Source: Trichomonas vaginalis G3 (lineage: Eukaryota; Parabasalia; Trichomonadida; Trichomonadidae). Taken from it: a stretch of DNA of 64,000 nt. Positions 56,101 through 64,000 of this stretch are shown piece by piece; the stretch's first letter is position 1, and each line of letters opens with the position of its first letter. Below the pieces are notes generated by a model. That model was not told the DNA's origin. It did no database searches and was given only the letters and a program-made list of their open reading frames with translations. The stretch lies in NCBI RefSeq assembly GCF_026262505.1, contig NC_067208.1, forward strand, positions 620,001-684,000, given 5' to 3'. A program made the position numbers and the translations under genes.

Positions 56101-56991
56101 GCAGATAGATTTACCGTAAGTTGAAGAACTTTTAATTTGAACAGAAATTATTCAACAAATATTCTTTTTATTTGATCAATAAATTGTAATATCATTATAC
56201 TATATATTAATATGAATTTTTATAGAAAAGCTTTATTTTTTTCTCAATTTTTAATTTCATTTCAGTCTCTAAACTTTCTTACTATGTAAAAACGTATTAT
56301 TATAGTAATAAAATAAAATACATGTTTATTCGATCTTGTATTTCAAAAAAATAAAATTACTTATATAAAAAGATTCTCTTTAGTCAACTTTCTTTTTGAA
56401 TCTCTAATAAGTTTTTACTGTTGCTTCTATATATTAAGTATTGATTCTTGTAGTAAAGAAAATCCGGAACGTTTATTTATTAGAATACTCGAACTTTGAC
56501 TTACATATTACTAATTGTAATTATTTTCAAGAGCTATTTCTATTACTCCTACTTGTTCGGCTTAAAATCTGCTATATTGTTAAGATAAACTAAGTCTAAA
56601 TTTTGAACCATTTTTTGAAGTTTAAAGTGTAATACATATCGATTTTTTATCCGAATTTAAGAATTGCTTCAAAGTTTTAGCGTGAAATCGTGCATTTTTT
56701 CTAATGAAATTGTTATTATAAGATAAGCAATCTGAGTTTTTTTGAATAATATGTCACTACACATGATAGAGCGTTACGTGCTGAAAAGTTACGCTTCGTT
56801 CTGAAAGTGGTAATGAAGTTTTATTAGAATTCATCAAAAAAACGTATGAAAATAATCGTATGTCAAAATGTGAGCACTTCTCAAAATTTGCTCACATTTT
56901 GACTATTTTTGTGAGATCTTCCTCACAATTTTTTGACAAACGTACAAAAAAGTGCCAAAATGTAAGCAAATGTGAGCAATTTTTATATCTC
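53112..56991. mobile_element. 3,880-bp TIR element with 8-bp target duplication, no gene seen
   Basis: Terminal inverted repeats of ~815 bp (53,112-53,928 and 56,178-56,991), beginning GAGATATAAAAATTGCTCAC. Perfect 8-bp duplications AAAAAACC at 53,104-53,111 and 56,992-56,999. The 2.25-kb middle has no convincing gene. Long near-perfect TIRs with an 8-bp duplication suggest a foldback- or MULE/hAT-like non-autonomous element; family not settled. Younger than the Polinton it cuts. Confidence 0.88.
55612..55803. repeat. ~70-bp direct repeat inside the TIR element
   Basis: AACTCAAGAAACTATCATTA... occurs from about 55,615 and again from about 55,735, a period of ~120. It covers CTACAACTGGAAACATCATT in both. 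Non-coding as far as can be seen. Confidence 0.8.
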
Positions 56992-57049
56992 AAAAAACCT
57001 AAACAACCAGTTGAAAACAAACCAAACTAAATTTTTTTACTGAGATGAA

Positions 57050-57634
57050 ATGACCGAAGAAGTTGAAACGGTAGATTTGACACCACAAACAAAAAGTTCA
57101 GAACCATTGTCAAAACCCGTCAAAGAACTTACAGATGAAGAGAAAAATTCAATAATAGAAAGTGCCGGGTCTGGAAATACAAACCCTAACTACAAAGTCA
57201 CTTTTCATAAAAATGGAACGGCTAGTATCTCAAAAAAGAAACAGACTCTCACAAATAAAATATTGAAGTCTGAAGGAGCTTTCGAGACAACAGATGGAAA
57301 AGTTTACTTCACTGACCAACAGTTCATTATAGAACATCTCATTGACTTAGAGTCGAAATATTCTAAACTTTACAACAAACACAAAAAGTTGAAAGGAAAA
57401 CAAAAACAAATGGCATATGATATTTATGAAGATGTTGACGACACAACTGTTCCTGCAAGTGAAGTAAAGTCAGAGAAACCGAAAAGTGACGAAAAACCGA
57501 TAGAAGAAGAAAAACCAAAAACTGAAGATAAACCAAAACCAAAGTTTAGTTTGGAAACTAAACCAAGTCAACCTTCATTAGCTGGTATGGGTTGGCGTCA
57601 AAGACTTATGGCAGCAGGCGGTTATGTAAAGTAA
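57050..57634 (+). CDS. 194-residue Polinton protein, Lys/Glu/Pro-rich, unknown
   Basis: Looks whole; ATG follows TTTTTTTACTGAGATGAA. A conserved-looking central part (NYKVTFHKNGTASISKKKQT, then a coiled-coil-like DLESKYSKLYNKHKKLKGK) is followed by an acidic/Pro/Lys linker (EEKPKTEDKPKPK) and a C-terminal AGMGWRQRLMAAGGYVK, which looks like a short binding or cleavage-site peptide. Perhaps a scaffold or minor virion protein (inference). Confidence 0.55.
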   Translation: MTEEVETVDLTPQTKSSEPLSKPVKELTDEEKNSIIESAGSGNTNPNYKVTFHKNGTASISKKKQTLTNKILKSEGAFETTDGKVYFTDQQFIIEHLIDLESKYSKLYNKHKKLKGKQKQMAYDIYEDVDDTTVPASEVKSEKPKSDEKPIEEEKPKTEDKPKPKFSLETKPSQPSLAGMGWRQRLMAAGGYVK

Positions 57635-57663
57635 AGAAAAAATATTTTTTTATTTTTATAAAA

Positions 57664-57933
57664 ATGCCCCCATATAGAATGGATAGAAAGTCTGCTAGAA
57701 TAAAAGCAGAGTTACAAAGATATGGTTGGAGAGTTTCGAAGAAGTTTAAATATAGGAAGGGAAGACCCATAAAAGTCTATGACAAATTGTCTGGTCTTCG
57801 CTACGAAATGGATTTGGAAACAGCACGTGCAAATTATCCAAACAGACTAGAGAGGTTAGAAGAAGAACGTCTTATGGACATGCCTTTCGATGTTAGTGAA
57901 CCTCAAGTTGAAGGAAACTTGTTTGTTAGATGA
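57664..57933 (+). CDS. 89-residue basic Polinton protein, unknown
   Basis: ATG at 57,664 after TATTTTTTTATTTTTATAAAA. Very basic first half (MDRKSARIKAELQRYGWRV, KKFKYRKGRP), acidic end. It ends in ATGA, shared with the start of the HNH gene, so the two are probably cotranscribed. Could be DNA-binding. Confidence 0.55.
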   Translation: MPPYRMDRKSARIKAELQRYGWRVSKKFKYRKGRPIKVYDKLSGLRYEMDLETARANYPNRLERLEEERLMDMPFDVSEPQVEGNLFVR

Positions 57934-58385
57934 GAAATATGAAATTCACTGTTGTGAGTCATTTGAAGTCAGAACAAAAAGACAAAAGAGTTTTAAGCGA
58001 ATGGGAGCGAAATGACGGATATGCTATTATGAAGATGGGTGGAAAACACTATCTTAAACATGTTGTCATTGCAACTCATTTTATACTGAATCCTAACAAT
58101 TTACCTTTTGTAGACCATATAAACCATATAAGAAACGACAATAGACTTGAAAACTTACGTTGGGTCACTCGTTCTGAAAACAATAAGAACAAAGGCAAAT
58201 TTGGAGATATTGTATTCGAATTTGTCGACGAACTAGAAGATGAAACAATTGAAATTACAGACTATGGCAAGCATACGTTTGAGTTTTACTACTATAGCGA
58301 AGAACAAGACTCTTTCTACTTTTATACCGGCGTAAACTATAGGAAATTACAAGTATATTTTACTAAGGCGGGCTATGCTTATTAA
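57930..58385 (+). CDS. HNH endonuclease (HNH_3 type)
   Basis: 151 residues, whole. The signature VDHINHIRNDNRLENLRWVT (residues ~54-73) is the classic His-Asn-His motif of small HNH endonucleases often found in phages and as homing enzymes. It is followed by SENNKNKG and a C-terminal region of unknown type rich in aromatic and acidic residues (HTFEFYYYSEEQDSFYFY). It would nick or cut DNA with a bound metal. Starts inside the stop of the previous gene (ATGA overlap). Confidence 0.85.
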   Translation: MRNMKFTVVSHLKSEQKDKRVLSEWERNDGYAIMKMGGKHYLKHVVIATHFILNPNNLPFVDHINHIRNDNRLENLRWVTRSENNKNKGKFGDIVFEFVDELEDETIEITDYGKHTFEFYYYSEEQDSFYFYTGVNYRKLQVYFTKAGYAY

Positions 58386-58486
58386 ACACTAGAGATACAG
58401 ATGGAAAATACGTTCAAATACTTCTTAAAAATTCAAGAAGCTATATGGCATACCATTTTAAAACAATATATTTTTACATATATTAA

Positions 58487-59344
58487 ATGCTTCAGGTTGA
58501 AAAACAAAGAACAAAAGTAGCAGATACAAAACCGTTAGACTATATCTTTACAAATGCTGGTAGGACTATTTCAGATGAAGAAATTTCATCCCGAGCATAC
58601 AGTTTGACTATCCAATTCGTTGGCTTCAAAGTCCTTCAGATGCAAAGGCAATAGGATTTAGAAGAGTTTTGTTTTCAAATAGAACTAACGCATTTATGTT
58701 CGCAGTATATTTTCATGGGCAGTATGAAGGTCCTGATGGTCTAATAGACAAATTTGACGAAATGAGAATCTTTACAGTTCGTTCAGACGAAAGTCTTGAG
58801 AAAACTCTAAATGACTTTCAAACTCAAATGAACAAATATTATTGGGAATTTCAAGAAAAATACGACTCTTTACTAAATGGAACATACTATCTGAAACTAG
58901 AATATGACAAGATGAACTCCACCGTTTCATTTCAAAAGATTGAAATTAACCCTCCAAGAGATACAGAGTTTTTATTTTGGAAAGTAGACAAACGTTCTTG
59001 GCACAATTTCTTCGGTTACTAAACCAGAACGAACCATTACCACCAGATGGTCCATTTAAATTTATACTTCCACCAGCAGATTTGACAGTTTATAGAAACG
59101 TGTTTGACCCTCAAAATGTTATGTGTCATGCAAGTTTCAGTTCAAGCACAATAGTTTTCTATGTATTGGTAAGAACCTTTATGACTTTGCTTCTAAATTC
59201 TACGAACCACCTAGTAACAGTTTCTCTGACTTTCAAGTTTGGTTCACAACAAATGGTGTGCAACATATTATTTCATTGTACTATGACTTTTATCTCGAAT
59301 TGTCTTTCATATATAACTACGGAAAAGTGCTGAAAAAGTATTGA
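58487..59344 (+). pseudogene. diverged paralogue of the 282-residue protein, broken
   Basis: ATG 58,487 (MLQVEKQRTKVADTKPLDY) after ATATTTTTACATATATTAA. Shares the AIGFRR block, the SDFQVWFTTNG block and the FYLELSFIYNY end with 12,111-12,959, on the opposite strand relative to the element. Broken, about three breaks. Confidence 0.7.
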
Positions 59345-59362
59345 AAAATACTTTTAGGGTAG

Positions 59363-59404
59363 CATGTTAGATCTAACACGTTTTCTAACCTCATTTCTAA
59401 CATG
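59363..59404 (+). other. hairpin of the GTTAGATCTAAC family
   Basis: CATGTTAG pairs with CTAACATG around ATCTAACACGTTTT..., 20 bp after the broken 58,487 gene. Its outer pair CATG/CATG differs from other members yet still pairs. Confidence 0.65.
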
Positions 59405-59479
59405 GTCTAAAACTCTCGAAAACAATTTATTTTAAAACTTTCACAAAAAACATAAAAAAGTGAAGTTAAAATGAGATGT

Positions 59480-59794
59480 TTACTGAACTGGTTGGATGTC
59501 GCCTTCACAGGTTATGTAGAACGGCTGACCCGAGAAGTGAAGGAGAGACTGAATTGCCAATTTCATATGGGGTAGTGGGTTCTCCTTGTTTGGTATTTTT
59601 ATCCAAGGACGTTTGTTTAGGAACTTAACAAGAGCTTCTCTTTTGGCGTCCTTTATGTCGTCGAAAGGAGTGTTTTCTGGTATTTGAATTGGAATTCCGG
59701 TCGAAGTCTCGAGATTCAAGGCAGCCTTCCAGAAATAGTGGTGAACTTGACCTTGGGCTTCATGACCTTGCGCAAGTAGTCTTTTACGCAGTCG
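59480..59794 (-). pseudogene. open remnant of unknown GC-richer gene
   Basis: About 104 codons open on the minus strand without an ATG at the front (LAQGHEAQGQVHHYFWKAAL ... REALVKFLNKRPWIKIPNKE ... ending GDIQPVQ). Composition and codon use are clearly GC-richer than neighbours. No family recognised. Probably a fragment. Confidence 0.4.
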
Positions 59795-59835
59795 TTAATT
59801 TAAATTAGGTAAATTGCCTCGTCAAATCCTTCTGG

Positions 59836-60302
59836 CATTCCGAGTCCTTCCATCCGACAGAAAAAGTTTTTCCTTCCGACAGAAAAAGTTTTTCCTTCCG
59901 ACAGAAAAAATTTTTCCCGACGACAAGAAAAAATTTTCCAGTTGTCCGTCCGTAAACCATTCAAATTTTCGAAAATTGAGAACTTTTTGGTCGAACTTCA
60001 GAAAAAGTTTTTCCTTCCAACAGAAAAATTTTTTCCTTCCGACAGAAAAAGTTTTTCCTTCTGACAGAAAAAGTTTTTCCTTCCGACAGAAAAAATTTTT
60101 CCTTCCGACAGAAAAAATTTTTCCCGACGACAAGAAAAAATTTTCCAGTTGTCCGTCCGTAAACCATTCAAATTTTCGAAAATTGAGAACTTTTTGGTCG
60201 AACTTCAGAAAAATTTTCCTTCCAACAGAAAAATTTTTTCCTTCCGACAGAAAAAGTTTTCCTTCCGACAGAAAAAGTTTTTCCTTCCGACAGGACACAA
60301 AC
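59836..60302. repeat. TTCCGACAGAAAAA minisatellite with a ~205-bp higher-order duplication
   Basis: Units of ~18-20 bases (CTTCCGACAGAAAAAGTTTT). A longer block (CGACGACAAGAAAAAATTTT ... GGTCGAACTTCAG) occurs at about 59,918-60,004 and 60,123-60,209. Both strands stay open as Lys/Phe/Ser-rich frames, which I regard as by-products. Confidence 0.85.
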
Positions 60303-60304
60303 AG

Positions 60305-60730
60305 ATGACTGACGTTCCACCAACCGAGTCCATTCCCGAACCAGAGGAACCTAAAGAACCACAACAGTCTCCTCAGCAACCTCAGTTCCAGCAAGTACCT
60401 CCGAATTTCTACCAATTTCCACCTCAAGGTTACTACCCACCACAAGGCTTCCCGAACTACCCTCCTCTGCCTATGCCTTACTGCCCCAACCCTTGGATGT
60501 TCCAGCAAGCTCCACCCCAGCAATTCCAATCTCAATCCAAATCGAAGAGAGACCAAGAGTTCGAAGAAGGTCTGAACCGCTTACGCAAAGAGTATGCTAC
60601 AGCTCCAATTGAGAGAAAGTTGTTCCCGGACCAAAAATATAATTTAGGTGAAGAGGTTAGATCTAACCTGTTTTCTAACCTCTTTTTTCACCTCTTGAAT
60701 TTTCATGAATTTTCCCGAAATAAAAAATAA
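60305..60730 (+). CDS. Pro/Gln-rich protein, unknown, ends in hairpin repeat
   Basis: ATG 60,305 (MTDVPPTESIPEPEEPKEPQ). Residues ~20-80 are Pro/Gln/Tyr/Phe-rich low complexity (FPPQGYYPPQGFPNYPPLPM), then a charged helix (KRDQEFEEGLNRLRKEY). The last ~30 codons read through the GTTAGATCTAAC hairpin, so the original 3' end may lie near 60,640. GC-richer than the rest of the element. Possibly a structural linker protein; low certainty. Confidence 0.45.
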   Translation: MTDVPPTESIPEPEEPKEPQQSPQQPQFQQVPPNFYQFPPQGYYPPQGFPNYPPLPMPYCPNPWMFQQAPPQQFQSQSKSKRDQEFEEGLNRLRKEYATAPIERKLFPDQKYNLGEEVRSNLFSNLFFHLLNFHEFSRNKK

Positions 60731-60771
60731 AGTTAGTTTTATTTTGTATGTAAAGATATGATTTCAGGGAT

Positions 60772-60809
60772 TTTTTTGACGAAGTGCAAACGTTCACTTC
60801 GTCAAAAAA
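60772..60809 (+). terminator. 15-bp-stem hairpin, terminator-like
   Basis: TTTTTTGACGAAGTG pairs with CACTTCGTCAAAAAA, loop of 8. Follows the Pro/Gln-rich gene by ~40 bp. Role as a 3' end or processing signal is inferred. Confidence 0.5.
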
Positions 60810-61754
60810 TAACAGTTATATAATGAAAAAGTGTCATTTTTTGTATTTTTTTGTATTTGACGAGAATGTCGGGTAGAAGGTTAGATCTAACCTGTTTTCT
60901 AACCTGTTTTCTACCCTCTTGAATTTTCATGACTTCTTCGTAAATGTTTTGTCAAGACTTCATCGTAATGAGTGTAAAGGACCCAAAAATATAATTTAGG
61001 GTAGAAGGTTAGATCTAACCTGTTTTCTAACCTGTTTTCTACCCTCTTGAATTTGTCATGACTTCTTCGTAAATGTTTTGTCATGACTTCTTCGTAAATG
61101 TTTTGTCAAGACTTCTTCGTAATGAGTGTAAATGTTTTGTCAAGACTTCTTCGTAAATGTTTTGTCATGACTTCTTCGTACATGCTTTGTCAAGACTTCT
61201 TCGTAAATGTTTTGTCAAACATGAACGTACATGTTTTGTCAAGACTTCTTCGTACATGTTTTGTCAAAACTTCATCGTACATGTTTTGTCATGATTTCTT
61301 CATCGTACATGCTTTGTCAAACATGAACGTACATGTTTTGTCAAGACTTCTTCGTACATGTTTTGTCAAAACTTCATCGTACATGTTTTGTCATGATTTC
61401 TTCATCGTAATGAGCGTAAATCAGACAAAAATAATGTTTAGGTGAAGAGGTGAGATCTAACACGTTTTCTAACCTCTTTTTTCACCTCTTGAATTTGTCA
61501 AGACTTCTTCGTAAATGTTTTGTCAAGACTTCTTCGTAAATGTTTTCGTTATGCCACTTTGTGCCGTCAGTCAGTCAGTCAATGAAATTTACACCAAAAA
61601 TATAATTTAGGTGAAGAGGTTAGATCTAACACGTTTTCTAACACGTTTTCTAACCTCTTGAATTTTCATGAATTTCCTTAAGATAGAAAAAATAAAGTTA
61701 GTTTTATTTCATTTATTCTTCATTTTTTTGTATGTAAGATATGATTTCAGGGAT

Positions 61755-61792
61755 TTTTTTGACGAAGTGCAAACGTTCACTTCGTCAAAAAA
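61755..61792 (+). terminator. same 38-nt hairpin, second copy
   Basis: Same as 60,772-60,809, within a duplicated ~100-bp block (TATGATTTCAGGGATTTTTT...). Confidence 0.5.
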
Positions 61793-61860
61793 TAACAGTT
61801 ATCTAATGAAAAAGTGTCATTTTTTTCATTTTTTTGTATGTAAGATATGATTTCAGGGAT

Positions 61861-61898
61861 TTTTTTGACGAAGTGCAAACGTTCACTTCGTCAAAAAA
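61861..61898 (+). terminator. same 38-nt hairpin, third copy
   Basis: Same sequence, 106 bp after the second copy; the surrounding block is tandemly duplicated. Confidence 0.5.
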
Positions 61899-62619
61899 TA
61901 ACAGTTATATAATGAAAAAGTGTCATTTTTTGTATTTTTTTGTATTTGACGAGAATGTCGGGTAGATGGTTAGATCTAACACGTTTTCTAACACGTTTTC
62001 TACCCTCTTGAATTTGTCAAGACTTCTTCGTAAATGTTTTGTCAAGACTTCTTCGTAAATGTTTTGTCAAGACTTCTTCGTAAATGTTTTGTCAAGACTT
62101 CTTCGTAAATGTTTTGTCAAGACTTCTTCGTAAATGTTTTGTCAAGACTTCTTCGTAATGAGTGTAAAGGACCCAAAAATATAATTTAGGGTAGAAGGTT
62201 AGATCTAACCTGTTTTCTAACCTGTTTTCTACCCTCTTGAATTTGTCATGACTTCTTCGTAAATGTTTTGTCATGACTTCTTCGTAAATGTTTTGTCAAG
62301 ACTTCTTCGTAAATGTTTTGTCAAGACTTCTTCATCGTAATGAGCGTAAAGGACCCAAAAATATAATTTAGGGTAGAAGGTTAGATCTAACCTGTTTTCT
62401 AACCTCATTTCTACCCTCTTGAATTTTCATGACTTCTTCGTAAATGTTTTGTCAAGACTTCTTCATCGTAATGAGCGTAAAGGACCCAAAAATATAATTT
62501 AGGGTAGAAGGTTAGATCTAACCTGTTTTCTAACCTCATTTCTACCCTCTTGAATTTTCATGAATTTTCCCGAAATAAAAAATAAAGTTAGTTTTATTTT
62601 TTTATTTTTTTTTATTTTG

Positions 62620-62627
62620 TATAAAAG
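62620..62627 (+). promoter_or_regulatory. TATA-like box before the KilA-N gene
   Basis: TATAAAAG eight bases before ATG 62,635, after a T-rich tract. Unusual for trichomonads, which rely on initiator elements; consistent with the element's own promoter style. Confidence 0.4.
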
Positions 62628-62634
62628 AACAGAA

Positions 62635-63963
62635 ATGTCAGTCGAAGCAACAACAATTCAAACAACAGCACCAAACTCGTTAGTCATGAATCCAACATCT
62701 ATGTTAGTAGAAATGAAAAGCTTCATTCCTTCTTCATATACTTTTGAAACAGAAATCCAGAAGATAAAGCAGGAACTTTTAACAAGTACTTTGGACTGTT
62801 GTGCGAAAGATGAACAAAATGAACAGTATCTTTACGACATGCAGGACCTGGTGGAACATTTACCCAAATTGCCTGAAATCCAACAACAAAAGCTCACTAT
62901 TCCTGAATTCGATGAAATTGAAGTGAAACCAACTGACTCAGTAGAAATAAAGAAGTTCATACGAAAGGTAAACTATGAATTCCTTGGATTTCATTGCAAC
63001 CATAAGGTTATGGACAAAGATTGCGACATGGTATATAAGAATGTTTCTGACATATATAAATCTGAAGAATTTAAGACCTACGACAACTTTGTTTCGTTAG
63101 TTGCTGAATGTGTATGGCAGATAAGAGATAAAGATAAAAGATGTAAAATATGGAACAAACAAATAAAACCAGCAGCTTTTGAGATGAAGAGAGCAATTGA
63201 CGCCTTGGTTGTTCTAGCAGGTAAGGTTTCAGAATATAACGCAAAAATGAACCCGCAATGTTCAAAATGTAAGGCAGCAATGAGGAGATATAACTACTCC
63301 GTCAAAGAGATAGAAAGAATGAGAAACGACTATGCAGACTTAAAGACAGAAATGTCAAACATTGAGTTTGAAACAGTTAAAAAGATAGACAATGACACCA
63401 AATTGGTTAGAATAGGTGATTTAAACGTAAGATACTCAAAGAAATACAACAAATATTCTTTGTCAGACATTTTATCTCCATCTGGAAAGAGACCGAAGGA
63501 CTGGGTTAGAATTGCTTCTACTCAGAAAATTTTGACAAGAAATCCTGAGCTTATGATATCGGTAAGATTCTATGGAACTACAGCATATCTTATAGACAAA
63601 AGTCTTATACCAATAGTTTTGTTATGGTTAGACCCAGTTGTTGGATATAACTTCATAACATATGGTTCATTCGATACGGAACGTTGCAGTGAAGGCTTAC
63701 TTTACATCGTTCAGAAACCGAAGGACTTCAATACAAAAAGATATAAGATAGGAAGAACATATAATATAACTCAAAGATATGACAGTACAGTCAATAGAGT
63801 CAAGGTTGTGTTTGCTAATGATATGAGAGCTGCAGAAACAGAACTACTTGAAAAGTTTGAGAAAATGTATGGTGCTCCCATAAAAGGTAAAGAAACGTTT
63901 GAAGTAGATGAGATAGATAAAGCTATAAAATTATTTGACGAAGTTGCTGAAAAATACATGTAA
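62635..63963 (+). CDS. KilA-N plus T5orf172 (GIY-YIG-like) protein
   Basis: 442 residues from ATG 62,635, looks whole. Residues ~20-215 are a helical region of unknown type, with a CxxC (CSKCKAAMRRY) at ~215. Residues ~250-340 match KilA-N, a DNA-binding domain of large DNA viruses and phages (RYSKKYNKYSLSDI, GKRPKDWVRI, the GTTAYLIDKSLIPIVLLWLDP end). Residues ~355-440 match T5orf172 (LLYIVQ, YKIGRT, QRY, AAETELLEKF), a GIY-YIG-related nuclease fold. This pairing is typical of NCLDV, phage and Polinton genes. Probably binds and perhaps cuts DNA; exact role unknown. Confidence 0.82.
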   Translation: MSVEATTIQTTAPNSLVMNPTSMLVEMKSFIPSSYTFETEIQKIKQELLTSTLDCCAKDEQNEQYLYDMQDLVEHLPKLPEIQQQKLTIPEFDEIEVKPTDSVEIKKFIRKVNYEFLGFHCNHKVMDKDCDMVYKNVSDIYKSEEFKTYDNFVSLVAECVWQIRDKDKRCKIWNKQIKPAAFEMKRAIDALVVLAGKVSEYNAKMNPQCSKCKAAMRRYNYSVKEIERMRNDYADLKTEMSNIEFETVKKIDNDTKLVRIGDLNVRYSKKYNKYSLSDILSPSGKRPKDWVRIASTQKILTRNPELMISVRFYGTTAYLIDKSLIPIVLLWLDPVVGYNFITYGSFDTERCSEGLLYIVQKPKDFNTKRYKIGRTYNITQRYDSTVNRVKVVFANDMRAAETELLEKFEKMYGAPIKGKETFEVDEIDKAIKLFDEVAEKYM

Positions 63964-64000
63964 AGCGTTTATTTTTGGTCTTTTGTGAAAGTCAGAAAAT

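Larger units (their letters stand above)
60640..62560. repeat. complex repeat array with nine GTTAGATCTAAC-type hairpins
   Basis: Hairpins at 60,647-60,692, 60,871-60,916, 60,999-61,044, 61,441-61,486, 61,616-61,657, 61,960-62,005, 62,189-62,234, 62,371-62,416 and 62,502-62,547. Most follow AAAATATAATTTAGG and precede CTCTTGAATTT. Outer stems come in GGTGAAGAGG/CCTCTTTTTTCACC and GGGTAGAAGG/CCTGTTTTCTACCC forms. Between them lie tandem ~26-bp units (CAAGACTTCTTCGTAAATGT). No gene recognised in the array; the open frame at 61,098-61,445 reflects the repeat. Confidence 0.85.
47515..64000. mobile_element. Polinton/Maverick-like element, left part, runs off right edge
   Basis: At least 16.5 kb including a 3.9-kb inserted element. 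Order: terminal hairpin, methyltransferase, 43-residue membrane protein, small Pro/Asn-rich protein, amphipathic protein, 282-residue protein (minus), fibre, integrase (minus), second amphipathic protein, several small proteins, HNH endonuclease, paralogue of the 282-residue protein, repeat array, KilA-N/T5orf172 protein. It is more decayed than the copy at 10,437: several genes are broken while others look whole. No capsid, ATPase, protease or DNA polymerase gene seen; they may lie beyond 64,000. Confidence 0.85.

Noticed and set aside
53930-56180. A hidden transposase in the middle of the 3.9-kb TIR element
   Set aside because: Looked for DDE-like or helix-turn-helix blocks on both strands; only short AT-driven frames are present.
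59814-60308. 164-codon plus-strand Lys/Phe/Ser frame
   Set aside because: Consists of minisatellite units and stays open on both strands; no support as a gene.
59822-60556. 244-codon minus-strand frame
   Set aside because: Shadow of the Pro/Gln-rich gene joined to minisatellite sequence; Arg/Leu/Trp composition typical of an antisense frame.
60640-62560. CRISPR-like array
   Set aside because: The regularly recurring elements are hairpins separated by repeats rather than unique spacers of constant length, and the setting is eukaryotic.

Overview
The window looks like nuclear DNA of a parabasalid (trichomonad) flagellate, perhaps Tritrichomonas or a close relative. It is AT-rich. It carries BspA-like leucine-rich-repeat surface-protein genes, a Tvmar-like mariner, an N-terminal piece of the many-membrane-span cyclase family that is expanded in trichomonads, Polinton/Maverick-like DNA, and clustered tRNA genes. 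The species call is an inference.

Layout. 1-10,436: the 3' end of one BspA-like gene, a 1.3-kb mariner, and on the minus strand what reads as a single BspA-like gene (2,182-9,945). That gene is cut in two by an integrase-bearing terminal-inverted-repeat (TIR) element (3,392-8,074), which is itself cut by a non-coding TIR element (5,748-7,105). 10,437-15,064: left part of a Polinton-like element (adenine methyltransferase, a 43-residue membrane protein, small amphipathic protein, conserved 282-residue protein, phage-like fibre, end of the integrase). 15,065-27,724: a second, error-laden copy of 271-12,635. Its many one-base differences are dominated by insertions and it has near-perfect patches, so I read it as poorly corrected long-read sequence or misassembly rather than a true tandem copy.

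27,725-32,353: host genes (a BspA-like gene with one internal stop, a type I membrane protein, a helical protein). 32,154-42,490: a giant inverted repeat with arms of about 4.6 kb and a 1.1-kb loop. It carries six identical tRNA-Phe(GAA) genes and two oppositely oriented cysteine-rich surface or secreted protein genes. These two genes are identical at both ends but strongly diverged over the middle ~150 codons, the most system-like signal in the window. 43,587-46,990: a decayed membrane cyclase gene lacking its catalytic part.

47,515-64,000: a longer Polinton-like element running off the right edge. It repeats the gene order of 10,437-15,064 and adds the integrase, a second amphipathic protein, an HNH endonuclease, a KilA-N/T5orf172 protein and hairpin-rich repeat arrays. 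It is interrupted by a 3,880-bp TIR element with a perfect 8-bp target duplication. No major capsid, packaging ATPase or DNA polymerase gene was recognised inside the window.

The Polinton genes appear to share a compact AT-rich promoter directly before the ATG, and two pairs of divergent genes are separated by only about 17-18 bp. Ten hairpins around a GTTAGATCTAAC core (59,363-62,547) and the nested hairpins near the element's left end both show paired changes that keep the stems, which suggests that the structures themselves matter.
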